A stretch of DNA of 64,000 nucleotides from JALORV01 sp963791235 (lineage in GTDB: Bacteria; Pseudomonadota; Gammaproteobacteria; Burkholderiales; Burkholderiaceae_F), in contig CAWBRW010000029.1 of NCBI GenBank assembly GCA_963791235.1, positions 1,054,001-1,118,000 of the forward strand, in the 5' to 3' direction. The position numbers and the translations under genes were made by a program. Below the pieces are notes generated by a model, which was not told the DNA's origin, did not search any database, and saw only the letters and a list, made by a program, of their open reading frames with translations. Below are positions 25,728-35,058 of this stretch, piece after piece; within the stretch, counting starts at the first letter, position 1; each line of letters opens with the position of its first letter.

Positions 25728-26609
25728 TCAGGTCGGCGTGTAGGCGAGACGCACGTAAATGGGGGCGAACGGAGTCGCCTGCGTGATTTCGATCAGCGCC
25801 TCGCGCGCAAGTTCCAGCAGCGCGAGGAAATGAACGATCGCCACCTGTGCACCGCGGCTCGGGTCGAAGAGGTCGGCAAACTCGACGAAGCGTGTGTTCT
25901 GCAGCCGGCGCAGGATGAAGCTCATGTGCTCGCGCACTGACAGTTCCTCGCGGGCGATCCGGTGGTGCGCGTGCAGCTTTGCACGCTTCAGCACGTCGAC
26001 CCAGGCGTCGCGCAGGTCGATGACGTTGACGTCGGGGAAGCGCCGCTCCATCGTCTGCTCGATGGTCACCATTACTCGCACGAAGTCACGGCCGAGGCGC
26101 GGCAGCTGATCGAGCTGCAGCGCGGCCAGCTTGATGCGCTCGTATTCGAGCAGGCGACGCACGAGTTCCGCGCGCGGATCCTCGACTTCCTCACCGGCGT
26201 CCGCCTTGCGCAGCGGCAGCAGCATGCGCGACTTGATCTCGATGAGCAGCGCCGCCATCAGCAGGTATTCGGCAGCAAGCTCCAGGTTCTTTTCGCGGAT
26301 CTGGTCGATGTACGCCAGGTACTGCACCGTCAGCGGCGCCATCGGAATGTCGAGCACGTTGAAGTGCTGCTTGCGGATCAGGTACAGCAGCAGATCCAGC
26401 GGGCCCTCGAAGGCCTCGAGAAAGATCTCGAGCGCGTCGGGCGGGATGTAGAGGTCATCCGGCAGCCGGAACAGCGGCTCGCCATAGAGGCGGGCCAGCG
26501 CCACGCCGTCGACGACGTCAGGCGTCAGGTCCGGCGCCGCGGCCAGCACGACGGCGTCATCGTCTGCCTGCGCCGCGGGCTCGTGCGCGTGGGGATTCGC
26601 CGAGGTCAA
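25728..26609 (-). CDS. scpA: Segregation and condensation protein A
   Basis: Kleisin subunit that bridges the SMC condensin heads (with ScpB) in chromosome segregation. Diagnostic parts are IFLEAFEGPLDLLLYLIRKQ near the N-terminus and a C-terminal winged-helix region. About 293 aa. The frame is bounded by the stop codon of the DUF3460 gene, which is in the same frame and directly abuts it. The only start near the boundary is TTG at 26609; an internal GTG is the alternative. scpB is not in the window. Confidence 0.92.
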   Translation of the reverse strand: MTSANPHAHEPAAQADDDAVVLAAAPDLTPDVVDGVALARLYGEPLFRLPDDLYIPPDALEIFLEAFEGPLDLLLYLIRKQHFNVLDIPMAPLTVQYLAYIDQIREKNLELAAEYLLMAALLIEIKSRMLLPLRKADAGEEVEDPRAELVRRLLEYERIKLAALQLDQLPRLGRDFVRVMVTIEQTMERRFPDVNVIDLRDAWVDVLKRAKLHAHHRIAREELSVREHMSFILRRLQNTRFVEFADLFDPSRGAQVAIVHFLALLELAREALIEITQATPFAPIYVRLAYTPT

Positions 26610-26804
26610 CTACTTCGCCTTCGGCTGGTAAACGTAGGCCGGCTGCGCGAGCCCGGACTCGCGGAAACGCCGGTACATATCCGGATCCATGCGCTTATCC
26701 CACCAGATCGCGCGGCCCTTCTTTTGGTCCGGCTCGATGTTCGGATCTTCTTCCTTCATTTCGCGCAGGAAGCGCCCGATTTCGGACTCGTAGTTGCTGG
26801 ACAT
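26610..26804 (-). CDS. DUF3460 family small protein
   Basis: A 64-aa soluble protein beginning MSSNYESEIGRFLREMKEED and ending in a basic tail. The family is restricted to betaproteobacteria and its gene regularly precedes scpA, as here. The stop codon TAG directly precedes the scpA reading frame without a single spacer base. No function is known. Confidence 0.88.
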   Translation of the reverse strand: MSSNYESEIGRFLREMKEEDPNIEPDQKKGRAIWWDKRMDPDMYRRFRESGLAQPAYVYQPKAK

Positions 26805-26867
26805 GCGGCGGCAGCGGTGGGTTGTGTAATCTGGAGCGGCGAAGTTTACGCGAGCGGGGATGGCGAC

Positions 26868-27374
26868 ATGGATCGATGGGGTCGATGGCTGATGAGCTTG
26901 GGCGCACTGGTGGCGGTCGCCGCCTGCGACCCGAGTGGGCAGGTCTACGAGGACCTGCGTCTGGCGCGACTCAAGGTCGGCGAGTCGACCGAGCAGGACG
27001 TGCGCAAGCTGTTCGGCAATCCCTATGCGGTCCGCGATACCGGCGGTGGAAAAGGGCTCGTGTATCCGCTCGGCCCCGAAGGCGTGCATACCTTGCTGAT
27101 CAGGATCGGCCCGGACGGCACGTACCAGGGCCGCGAAGACCTGCTGACCCGAGCCAACTTTCAGCGCATCAGCGCCGGCATGAAGCGAACCGACGTGCTG
27201 CCGGTGCTCGGTCCGCCCGGGCGCACGCAGGAATACAAGCTGAAGCAGGAGACAGCGTGGGAATGGCGCTTCAAGGATGGCGCTGTGGAACGCGTGTTCG
27301 TCGTGATGTTCAACGCCGCGGGGCAAGTGGTCTCGACAGCGGTTGAGGAGCCTCCGCGCATCGGCGGTGGCTGA
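26868..27374 (+). CDS. SmpA/OmlA (BamE-like) outer-membrane lipoprotein
   Basis: A 168-aa lipoprotein: the signal peptide ends in the lipobox VAVAAC (Cys20). The mature part has two copies of the SmpA/OmlA pattern, LKVGESTEQDVRKLFGNP and ISAGMKRTDVLPVLGPP, so it is a tandem OmlA-type protein and not the short BamE of E. coli. Such proteins sit on the inner face of the outer membrane; BamE assists barrel insertion. It is divergent from DUF3460-scpA and converges on the Ehr operon, 12 bp from its last gene. Confidence 0.82.
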   Translation: MDRWGRWLMSLGALVAVAACDPSGQVYEDLRLARLKVGESTEQDVRKLFGNPYAVRDTGGGKGLVYPLGPEGVHTLLIRIGPDGTYQGREDLLTRANFQRISAGMKRTDVLPVLGPPGRTQEYKLKQETAWEWRFKDGAVERVFVVMFNAAGQVVSTAVEEPPRIGGG

Positions 27375-27386
27375 CCCAGCGAAGTT

Positions 27387-27903
27387 TCAGCCCTTGCGTT
27401 TCGATATCGCGGTGACAATGCCGCGCAGGATCTCCAGCGGCGGCGGCGGACAGCCGGGAATGGCAACATCAACCGGGATGACGTTCGAAACGCGCCCGCA
27501 ACTCGCGTAGCTCTCGCCGAAGATCCCGCCGGTGCAGCCGCAGTCACCCACGGCAACGACCAGTTTCGGCTCGGGCGTGGCCTCGTAGGCGCGCTTCACG
27601 GCGATCTGCATGTTGCGCGCGACCGGCCCGGTGACCAGCAGCATGTCGGCGTGGCGCGGGCTTGCGACGAACCTGATGCCGAGGCCTTCGATGTTGTAGT
27701 AGGGATTGTTGAGCGCGTGGATCTCGAGCTCGCAGCCATTGCAGGAACCGGCGTCGACCTGGCGGATCGTCAGTGCACGGCCGAGCAGAGCGAGTACGTC
27801 GGCCTGGATCCGCTCCCCCTCCACGCGCCAGTCATCGTTCGGCTGCGGCGCCGGCTCGGTGCAGATGCCTACCTTCAGACAACTGTCGGGTCAGCAGCAG
27901 CAT
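27387..27903 (-). CDS. Ehr/hydrogenase-4-like small subunit (NuoB/HyfI family), frameshifted near the start
   Basis: An electron-transfer subunit of the NuoB/HycG/HyfI family binding the proximal [4Fe-4S] cluster. The cluster cysteines are present in GSCNGCELE, GDCGCTGG and AIPGCPPPP. The uninterrupted reading starts only at a GTG at 27824, but in the same frame the codons upstream give GICTEPAPQPNDDWR, which is family sequence. An ATG at 27903 overlaps the large-subunit stop (TGATG) one frame away. Removing one base near 27885-27890 joins them into about 171 aa. I therefore read this as one gene with an extra base. It is the last gene of the operon. Confidence 0.82.
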
Positions 27904-29448
27904 CAGAGGTCCTGGCCCGAATAGCTCAGGTTGAACGACTTGTTGATCAGCGGAAAGTCGGGAACGATGTTGCCGATCACCGCATGTTCGATCAGCGGCC
28001 AGTTCTGCCATGACGGATCATGGCAATGGCAGCGCCGCACGGTCGACGAGTCGTTCGTCTCCATTGCGACGAGCACTTCGCCGCGCCAGCCTTCGACCCA
28101 GCCGATGCCGAAGCCTGCGGCAGCTTCAGCGAGTTCTACGCGGGTGTCGCCTCCCGGCATCTGCTCGACGATGGTTCGGATCAGGCGCAGCGATTCGGTG
28201 ATCTCGTCGAAGCGCACAGCCACGCGTGCCGCGACGTCGCCGCGGCTGTCCTTGGCAATTGCCGACGTTCAGCGCGTCATACGGGAAACATGGCAGGTCG
28301 ACACGCAGGTCGTGCGCCATGCCGCTGGCCCGCCCGGCCAGCCCGGTCAATCCCAGAAGCGCCGCGAGTTCCGGCTTGACGATGCCGGTCGCCTGAAATC
28401 GATCCTGCAGCCCGGCGTGCTCGTCGTAGATCGTCCGCAGCCTCCGGACTTCGCGTTCGATCTCGAGGCACTGCGCCCGCACCTCCTCGAGCCCTGTGCG
28501 GTCGGGCTTGACGGCGACGCCGCCTGGCACGATGCAATCCATCAGCAGGCGGTGTCCGAAGATCAGACCGTTCGCGCGCAGCCACAGCTCGCGCAGGCGC
28601 GAGAACTGCGCGAGGCCGAACGCGAGCGCGGCGTCGTTGCCCAGCGCGCCGAGATCGCCGAGATGGTTTGCCACGCGCTCTCGTTCCAGCAGCAGCGCCC
28701 GCAGCCAGTCGGCGCGCGGCGGAATCTCGGTGCCGGTCGCCGACTCCGCTGCCATCGCGTAAGCCCACGCATAAGCGACCGTCGAGTCGCCGGAAACGCG
28801 GCCTGCGAGCCGATGCCCCTCGGTCAAGGACATGCCTTCGAAGCGCTTCTCGATGCCCTTGTGCACATAGCCAAGCCGCTCCTCCAGCCTGAGCACCTTC
28901 TCGCCGACGATCGAGAAGCGGAAGTGCCCAGGTTCGATGATGCCGGCGTGGATCGGGCCCACCGGGATCTCGTGCACGCCATCACCGCTGACGCTGACGA
29001 ACGGATAGCGCTCCTGCTCAATCTCGGAACTCCTCGCCCCATCGCTGTCGCGTCGCAGTGGAAAGTAGTCCGGCGGCCACGCGCCGTGGCGCAGCCAGGG
29101 TCGCTCGTCGGCCGCGCCGTCCGCGCGCACGCCAACCATGTCGAATGCGGCACGCTGCATGCGGCTTGCCGCCGGGAAGTGCATCGACAGATCGGGGTAC
29201 AACGGTGAATCGCCGCTCAGCAACAGGCGCACGCAGGCAAGTCCGTCGGCGAGGACGTAGGTCGCGTAGACGACAAAGCCGTCATCGAGGTCGCGCCGAT
29301 CCGATCCCCACAGTGCGACGAGGCGATGACCGGCCAGCGCAAACGCCTGCGCCGTGGCCGACCATTCCGCTTGACTGGCTGTGGCGACGGCGATCGGCAT
29401 TGCGCCGCCGAGCCTGCTGAACGTGAGTGGGGCTTCGTCGAGACGCAT
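27903..29448 (-). CDS. Ehr-type large subunit (NuoD/HyfG family) lacking NiFe cysteines, frameshifted
   Basis: This fuses a NuoC-like N-terminal part with a NuoD/HycE-like part (EPGHFRFSIVGEKV, YVHKGIEKRFEGM). After correcting one extra base it is about 514 aa. The frame breaks near 28262: the reading runs to PYDALNVGNCQ and continues in the next frame as DSRGDVAARVAVRFDEI; dropping one G of GTCGGCAATTG restores it. The site of the first CxxC of NiFe hydrogenases reads LAGRVSGDST, and the C-terminus (DFPLINKSFNLSYSGQDL) has no CxxC. It therefore should not bind nickel and should not be a hydrogenase. Neighbours are NuoL/H/K-like membrane subunits. Confidence 0.85.
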
Positions 29449-29451
29449 GAC

Positions 29452-30910
29452 TCAGCCCCCCGACACGAGTCGGGCCGCCTGCTGGTACCAGCCCTCGAGA
29501 TACGGCGGGATGTACAGGCCGAGCAGCAGCGCAAGGCCCAGGTGAACGAACACAGGGACCAGCGCCGGCGGATGCGCCAGCGGCTTGACCGTGGTTTCGC
29601 CGAAGACCATCGGCTGCACCTTCGCGAGCACGGCGGCGAACGCGACGCTGAGTGCCAGCAGCAGGATTGGCGTGGTCCACGGGAACTCGCGCATCGCGGT
29701 GGTCAGGATCAGGAACTCGCTCGCGAAGACTCCGAACGGCGGCATGCCGAGGATCGCAAGCGAGCCGATCATCAGGCCCCAGCCGACCGTCGGATTCACG
29801 CGGATCAACCCACGGATCTGGTCCATCACCTGCGTACCGGCCTTCTGGGAGGCGTGGCCCACGGCGAAGAAGATCGCCGATTTCACCAGCGAGTGAACCG
29901 TCATGTGCAGCAGCCCGGCGAAACTCGCGATCGGCCCGCCCATGCCGAAGGCAAAGGTGATGAGCCCCATGTGCTCGATCGACGAATACGCGAACATCCG
30001 CTTGATGTCTCGCTGGCGCGAGAGGAAGAAGGCCGCCAGCACGACCGAGAGCAGGCCGAAGCCCATCATCAGGTCGCCTGCAAAGCGCGTTCCAATGGCA
30101 CCGTCGGCAAGCACCTTGCAGCGCAGGACGGCATAGAGCGCGACGTTCAGCAGGAGGCCCGAGAGAACGGCCGATATCGGCGTGGGGCCTTCCGCATGGG
30201 CATCGGGCAGCCAGTTGTGCAGCGGAGCGAGGCCGACCTTGGTGCCATAGCCGACCAGCAGGAAGACGAATGCCAGTGACATCACGGTAGGCTCAAGCTG
30301 GTACTTGGCTGCGTCGAGATAGGTCCACAGCAGGCCTCTGCCCTCGGCGCCGATGACCCGCTCGGCGGCGAGGTAGAGCAGGATCGTGCCGAAGAGCGCC
30401 TGCGCGATGCCCACCCCGCACAGGATGAAGTACTTCCAGGCTGCCTCGAGGCTGGCCGGCGTGCGGTAGACAGCGACCAGCAGCACGGTCGCGAGCGTGG
30501 CGGCCTCGAGTGCGACCCACAGCAGCCCCATGTTGTTGGTCGTCAGTGCCAGCAGCATCGTGAAACTGAACAGCTGGTACATGCTGTGGAACAGCCGCAT
30601 GCGCGGCGGTGTCATCTTGCCGTGGTCACGCTCGATGCGCATGTACGGACGGGCAAAAAGCGCTGTCGTGAACGCCACCAGCGCGGTCAGCGCGACCAGG
30701 AACACGTTCAGCGAATCGACGAAGAACTGTTCCTTCAGCACGAGGATCGGGCCGTCCGCGATGATCTGCACAGTGAGGACGGCCGATGCAATGAAGGTCG
30801 CCAGGCTGAAGGCAACGTTGACCTCAGGTGCGCGATCCCGGTGTCCCATCAGCCCGAGCACCGCCGCTCCGACGAGCGGAATGCCGAGGATCGCGAGCAG
30901 CGTCTTCCAT
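29452..30910 (-). CDS. HyfF/NuoN-L-like antiporter-type membrane subunit, start frameshifted
   Basis: A multi-pass subunit of the proton-translocating quinone oxidoreductase/Mrp-antiporter family, about 485 aa after correction. Key segments are WVALEAATLATVLLV (Glu in TM5), GTKVGLAPLHNWLPDAHAEG (Lys and His of the discontinuous helix) and FAYSSIEHMGLITF. The clean reading starts at 30861 (LGLMGHRDRAPE). The upstream codons KTLLAILGIPLVGAAV are in the same frame as the hyfE-like stop, while the overlapping ATG at 30910 is one base off. An extra G in TGATGGAAG would explain this. It overlaps its neighbour by coupling and precedes the large subunit by 3 bp. Confidence 0.86.
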
Positions 30911-31569
30911 CACTCTTCCTTCAGGCTTTCGAGGTGGCGGATGTCCAGACTGTCGAACTGCTCGCGGATCTGGAACATGAACACGCCGAGGATGATCAGT
31001 GCGACCAGCACGTCCAGCGCGATGCCGAGTTCGACCACCATCGGCATGCCGTAGGTCGCGCTGGTAGCGGCGAAGAACAGCGCGTTTTCCATCGCCAGGA
31101 AGCCGATCACCTGCGGGATCGCCTTGGTCCGGGTGATCATCATCAGGAACGACAGCAGCACGCACGCCAGCGCGATGCCGAGCGTGCCGCGCGCGACGGA
31201 TTGCGATAGTCCGGAGATCGGCAGCGCCAGGTTGAAGGCAAAGATGACCAGCACGATGCCGAGCAGCATTGTCGTCGGGATGTTGATCAGCGTCTCCACG
31301 TCCCAGCGGACGTTCAGGCGCTCGATCATCCGGTGCAGCAGCCACGGCATCAGCAGGACCTTCAGCGCAAAGGTGATCGCCGCCGAGTAATACAGGTGCG
31401 GCTGCCCGGTGAAGTGCGCCATCACGGTCGTCGATGCGGCAAGCACCAGGCCCTGCAGCGTGAAGAGGTGAATTAGGGTGAGAACGCGCCGTTGCGCCAG
31501 CAGTGCGAACGACAGCAGCAGCAGGGCTGCCGCGAAAAGGTTGATCAGCTGTGTGACCAGACTCGGCAT
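30910..31569 (-). CDS. HyfE-like (NuoK-related) membrane subunit
   Basis: A 219-aa protein with about six helices. The C-terminal half resembles NuoK/MrpC (FLAMENALFFAATSATYGMPMVVELGIALDVLVA). It belongs to hydrogenase-4 / Ehr membrane arms and contributes the buried Glu residues of the proton path. Its start codon is only two bases from the end of the 273-bp palindromic element, so the only Shine-Dalgarno-like sequence (AGG, 8 bases upstream) is supplied by that element. Its stop overlaps the start of the HyfF-like gene (TGATG). Confidence 0.87.
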   Translation of the reverse strand: MPSLVTQLINLFAAALLLLSFALLAQRRVLTLIHLFTLQGLVLAASTTVMAHFTGQPHLYYSAAITFALKVLLMPWLLHRMIERLNVRWDVETLINIPTTMLLGIVLVIFAFNLALPISGLSQSVARGTLGIALACVLLSFLMMITRTKAIPQVIGFLAMENALFFAATSATYGMPMVVELGIALDVLVALIILGVFMFQIREQFDSLDIRHLESLKEE

Positions 31570-31571
31570 AG

Positions 31572-31844
31572 AGAACCTATGTCAGAGTCCGCGGTGGTCG
31601 CGGCGGGGTCGCATTGGGTTGCAGGGCTAGGCGCGGTGAGGGGACCATTGCGTGTGCAAGGACCCGAGCCGCAACGACGCCATGCGCCGAATGCGACCCC
31701 GCCCCGGAGGGTTGCCACGATAAGCGGGCGTCTGCAGCGTTGGCCGGCTCGGCCGTAGGCTCGGCTACTGTCCTTCGCCAGCCGCCTTGCATCCGCCCGG
31801 TTCTCGTGGCAACGCGATCCATCGCGGACTCTGACATAGGTTCT
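31572..31844. mobile_element. 273-bp MITE-like palindromic element between the HyfC- and HyfE-like genes
   Basis: Perfect 22-bp terminal inverted repeats (31572-31593 and 31823-31844; outer bases AGAACCTATGTCAGAG) extend imperfectly for about 9 more. Inside are two further long hairpin arms. Arm 1 has a 14-bp perfect stem (GGCGGGGTCGCATT at 31602-31615 with 31690-31703) plus an inner stem around GGACCATTGC/GCAAGGACC. Arm 2 has GTTGCCACG (31711-31719) with CGTGGCAAC (31805-31813) plus GGGCG/CGCCC inside. The whole should fold as a three-way junction. There is no coding potential. A two-base AG flanks both ends (31570-31571, 31845-31846), a possible but unconvincing target duplication. No transposase is near. 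Confidence 0.75.
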
Positions 31845-32790
31845 AGGCCCCCAGCAGGAAGTGCACGAGGATGCCGATCACGGCCAGCAGAAACGCTCCC
31901 GCGAGAAACTCCGGGACGCGAAAGATGCGCATCTTCGCCGACAGGGTCTCGATCAGCGCCAGCGCCGCACCGCCGACGGCGAGCTTGCCGATCAGCACGG
32001 GCAAGGCGAGCAGCATGCCGACCGGCTCGTGAACGTAGGCGATGCCCCAGGGAAAGAAGATCGCCAGACCGATGCAGGAGTAGGCAAAGAGCTTCAGGCT
32101 GGCCGCCCATTCGAGGAGTGCCAGGTGCCGACCGGAGTATTCGAGGATCATCGCCTCGTGGATCATCGTCAGCTCGAGGTGCGTGGCCGGATTGTCGATC
32201 GGCACGCGCGAGTTCTCGGCGAGCGCGACCATCGTGAAGGCGACGCCGGCGAACGCAAGGCTCGGGTAGATCGCGAACTCCTGGGTGCCGATGGTCTCGA
32301 CGATGTTGGCCAGTGAAGTCGACTCGGTCAGGAATGCGGCGTTGAACAGCACCATCAGCAGCGCCGGCTCGGCGAGAAAGCCAATCAGCATTTCGCGGCG
32401 CGCGCCAAGCGTGCCGAAGGCGGTACCGATATCCATCGCTGCCAGTGCGATGAATGCCCGCGCCAGCGCAAACACGCCCACCAGCGCGATGGCATCGGCT
32501 GCCGAGGCCAGTGGAAGGTCGGTCGACACCGTCGGCACGATGCTGCATGCCAGCACCATCGCGCCGAAGACGATGTAGGGCGCAAAGCGGAACAGCGGAC
32601 TGGCGTTCTCAGCGATCACCGATTCCTTCCAGAACAGCTTGTGCAAGGTGCGATACGGCAGCAGCAACGGGGGAGCGCTTTTGTTCTGCAGCCAGGCGCG
32701 GCACTGGTTGACCCAACCGGTCAGCAGAGGTGCGCCGAGCACGGCCAGGACAATGGCCACCAGTTGCGCGGTTGCGCTGTAGAAGTTCAT
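31843..32790 (-). CDS. HyfC/HycD-like (NuoH-related) membrane subunit
   Basis: A 315-aa, eight-helix protein of the NuoH/HycD family, which anchors the hydrophilic arm to the membrane. Family segments are PYRTLHKLFWKESV, AMDIGTAFGTLGARREMLIGFLAEPAL and ENSRVPIDNPATHLELTMIHEAMILEYSGR, the last with conserved carboxylates. Its stop codon TAG is formed partly by the terminal bases of the 273-bp element, so insertion may have set the present C-terminus (HFLLGA). It overlaps the HyfB-like gene by ATGA coupling. Confidence 0.9.
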   Translation of the reverse strand: MNFYSATAQLVAIVLAVLGAPLLTGWVNQCRAWLQNKSAPPLLLPYRTLHKLFWKESVIAENASPLFRFAPYIVFGAMVLACSIVPTVSTDLPLASAADAIALVGVFALARAFIALAAMDIGTAFGTLGARREMLIGFLAEPALLMVLFNAAFLTESTSLANIVETIGTQEFAIYPSLAFAGVAFTMVALAENSRVPIDNPATHLELTMIHEAMILEYSGRHLALLEWAASLKLFAYSCIGLAIFFPWGIAYVHEPVGMLLALPVLIGKLAVGGAALALIETLSAKMRIFRVPEFLAGAFLLAVIGILVHFLLGA

Positions 32791-34805
32791 CGGAACACCA
32801 GCACAAGCATCACCAGAAGAGTGACGAAGCTGTACATCAGGTACGTGGAGATCCGCCCTTGCTGCAGCAGGCCGACAACGCGCGACGTGGCCTCGATGAC
32901 GCGCGCGATCGGCAGATACAGCCAGTGCCAGAAGTGGTCGCCGGCGACGAGGCGGTACGACGGCTGAGTGTCAAATGGCGTCGGCAGGTGCCGGTCGATG
33001 CGGAAGAAGGGCTCGAAGACCTGGCGGATCGGCTGGCCGAAGCCTTCGGCCGTATCCTGCATGCGCGCGTTGAGCAGCGGGAAGCCGCAGTCCCACGGAG
33101 CGGCCCGGCGCAGCCGGCCGTGATAAAGCTTGCGCACGAGGACGAACGCCAGCGCGAAGCATCCCGCAAGCAGCAGCAGGAACAGCAGCGGGCTGTAGCT
33201 GGCGCGTTCGGGCGAGACCGGCGCGAGGAAGATCCAACCGCTGGCCAGGACTCTGGGGCCGATGCCGTCGGCCACGAGTGCACGTGTGACCGGATCGATC
33301 AGCGCGATGACCTGGACCGGGAACAGTCCCAGCAGTACGCAGCCCGCCGCGAGCCAGACGAGGCCCGCCCGCTCCCACCTCGCGGCATCGTGCGAACTCG
33401 CCAGCCGTGGTTCGCGCGGCTGTCCCAGGAAGATCACTCCGAAGAACTTCACCATCACGTAGCCGCCGAGCGCGGCGACCAGCGCGACGCCGGCTGCAAC
33501 CACGGGCACGAGGTTGTTGACAAAGGTGCTCTTCAGTCCGAGCGTGAAGAGGAAGCTCTGCAGCAGCAGCCACTCCGAGACGAACCCGTTCAGCGGCGGC
33601 AACCCGGCAGCGGCCAATGCGCCGACCAGCGCCAGCCAGCCCACCCAGGGCATGAACCGCAGCAGGCCGCCCAGCTTGCCGAGGTTGCGCTCTCCAGTCG
33701 CGTGCAGCACGGCACCGGTGCCGAGGAAGAGCAGGCTCTTGAAAAAGGCGTGGTTCAACGCGTGGTACAGCACGGCGGTGAGCGCCAGCGCCGCCATCGG
33801 TGCCATGCCATAGCCGAAAAACAGCAATGCCAGGCCGATGCCGACAATCAGCAACCCGATGTTCTCGATCGATGAGTACGCGAGCAGGCGTTTCATGTCG
33901 GTCTGGATCGCTGCGAAGACGACGCCGAAGAGCGCGGTGACCAGCCCGACCACCAACGCAAGCACGCCCCACCACCAGAGCTGCATTGGCAAGATGTCGA
34001 AGCTGACGCGCAGCAATCCGTAAATCGCGGTCTTGAGCATCACGCCGCTCATCAGTGCCGACACCGGCGAGGGCGCGGCGGGGTGCGCCTCCGGCAGCCA
34101 GATATGCAGCGGAACGATGCCGGCCTTGGCCCCGAAACCGAGGAAGGCCAGCAGAAAGGCCACCGACGCCCAGAAGGGCGAAAGCTGCTGGGCGCGCATG
34201 TTGGCGAACGTGTAGTCGCCGGTATTCGCCTGCAACACCCCAAAGCACAGAAGAATCGCGAGCGCGCCAATGTGCGCTATCAGCAGGTACAGGTAGCCGG
34301 CGCGGCGAATCTCGGGAATCACATGATTGGCCGTCACCAGGAAGAACGACGACAGCGCCATCAACTCCCACATCACCATGAAAGCGTAAGCGTCGTCGGC
34401 CAGGAGCACCATCGACATGCTGGCGAGGAACAGGTGATAAAGCAGGCACAGCAGTCCCGGCGGCGTGCCTTCACCCTGGCGGAAATAGCCCGACGCAAAC
34501 GCGGAAACCCCGACGCTGGTGGCGCCGAGCAGCAGCAGGAAGAAGGCAGAGAGCGCGTCGAGCCTCAGATGAAATGGCAGCCCGGGCAGGCCGATAGGCA
34601 GGACCGCGGTTTCCGTCCCTGAACCCAGGGCGAACGCGCCGGCCACGGACACGAGCAGACTCACCACGGCGCCGAGCGGAAACAGCACGCGCGCCACGAC
34701 GAAGAAGCCGTGCGGGCGAATCAGGCCGGCGGCGCCGATCGCGATCCACGTGGCGACTGCCGCCAGGATCCAGTCGATGGCAAGCCAGTCCCCGGGGGAC
34801 GTCAC
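32787..34805 (-). CDS. HyfB-like (NuoL-related) antiporter-type membrane subunit
   Basis: A 672-aa, roughly 16-helix subunit. Proton-path motifs are visible: VMWELMALSSFFLVT (TM5 Glu), GAKAGIVPLHIWLPEAHPAA and LLAYSSIENIGLL. The C-terminal third (RLRRAAPWDCGFPLLNARMQ and beyond) is the extension typical of HyfB/HycC. The start is GTG overlapping the stop of the regulator gene (GTGA). This is the first structural gene of the operon. Of the hydrogenase-4 set, HyfA, HyfD and HyfH counterparts are missing. Confidence 0.9.
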   Translation of the reverse strand: MTSPGDWLAIDWILAAVATWIAIGAAGLIRPHGFFVVARVLFPLGAVVSLLVSVAGAFALGSGTETAVLPIGLPGLPFHLRLDALSAFFLLLLGATSVGVSAFASGYFRQGEGTPPGLLCLLYHLFLASMSMVLLADDAYAFMVMWELMALSSFFLVTANHVIPEIRRAGYLYLLIAHIGALAILLCFGVLQANTGDYTFANMRAQQLSPFWASVAFLLAFLGFGAKAGIVPLHIWLPEAHPAAPSPVSALMSGVMLKTAIYGLLRVSFDILPMQLWWWGVLALVVGLVTALFGVVFAAIQTDMKRLLAYSSIENIGLLIVGIGLALLFFGYGMAPMAALALTAVLYHALNHAFFKSLLFLGTGAVLHATGERNLGKLGGLLRFMPWVGWLALVGALAAAGLPPLNGFVSEWLLLQSFLFTLGLKSTFVNNLVPVVAAGVALVAALGGYVMVKFFGVIFLGQPREPRLASSHDAARWERAGLVWLAAGCVLLGLFPVQVIALIDPVTRALVADGIGPRVLASGWIFLAPVSPERASYSPLLFLLLLAGCFALAFVLVRKLYHGRLRRAAPWDCGFPLLNARMQDTAEGFGQPIRQVFEPFFRIDRHLPTPFDTQPSYRLVAGDHFWHWLYLPIARVIEATSRVVGLLQQGRISTYLMYSFVTLLVMLVLVFR

Positions 34806-35032
34806 GACCGGTGCCTCCGGCGCAGGCCGCCCGCCTGCTTCGAGGCCACCATCAGCCAGTGCGGGAGCGGGCGATCGCCCGAGTGCTCGATGATGTATTC
34901 GCGGATCAGCTGACGCACGACCTGCGACGGCGTCAGGTCATGCTCCGCGCAGATCTGCTCGAACATGGCCTTCTTGCGCGGATCGAGCAGCAGCGTCAGG
35001 CGCGCTGTCTTGGATTCGGTCTTGGCGGGCAT
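34802..35032 (-). CDS. Ribbon-helix-helix (CopG/Arc-like) regulator heading the Ehr operon
   Basis: A 76-aa basic protein. The N-terminal KTARLTLLLDPRKKAMFEQI looks like the RHH beta-strand plus helix A, and LTPSQVVRQLIREYIIEHS like helix B with its conserved turn. RHH proteins bind DNA as dimers at inverted repeats. Its stop overlaps the GTG of the HyfB-like gene, so it is translated with the operon. A GATGCA-N13-TGCATC repeat 26 bases upstream of its start is a plausible autoregulatory operator. It is not obviously paired with a toxin. Confidence 0.72.
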   Translation of the reverse strand: MPAKTESKTARLTLLLDPRKKAMFEQICAEHDLTPSQVVRQLIREYIIEHSGDRPLPHWLMVASKQAGGLRRRHRS

Positions 35033-35058
35033 CGCTGGCTACGGTCGGCGGCGTGAAG

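Noticed and set aside
25962..26867. Upstream extension of the OmlA-like lipoprotein ORF
   Set aside because: The frame is open because it is antisense to scpA. The signal peptide and lipobox place the true start at 26868.
31570..31846. AG-AG as a target-site duplication of the palindromic element
   Set aside because: Two bases match too easily by chance to be used as proof of transposition.
27387..34805. Calling the operon a functional NiFe hydrogenase 4 / formate hydrogenlyase
   Set aside because: Both CxxC nickel-ligand motifs are missing from the large subunit, and no formate dehydrogenase or hydrogenase maturation genes are present in the window.
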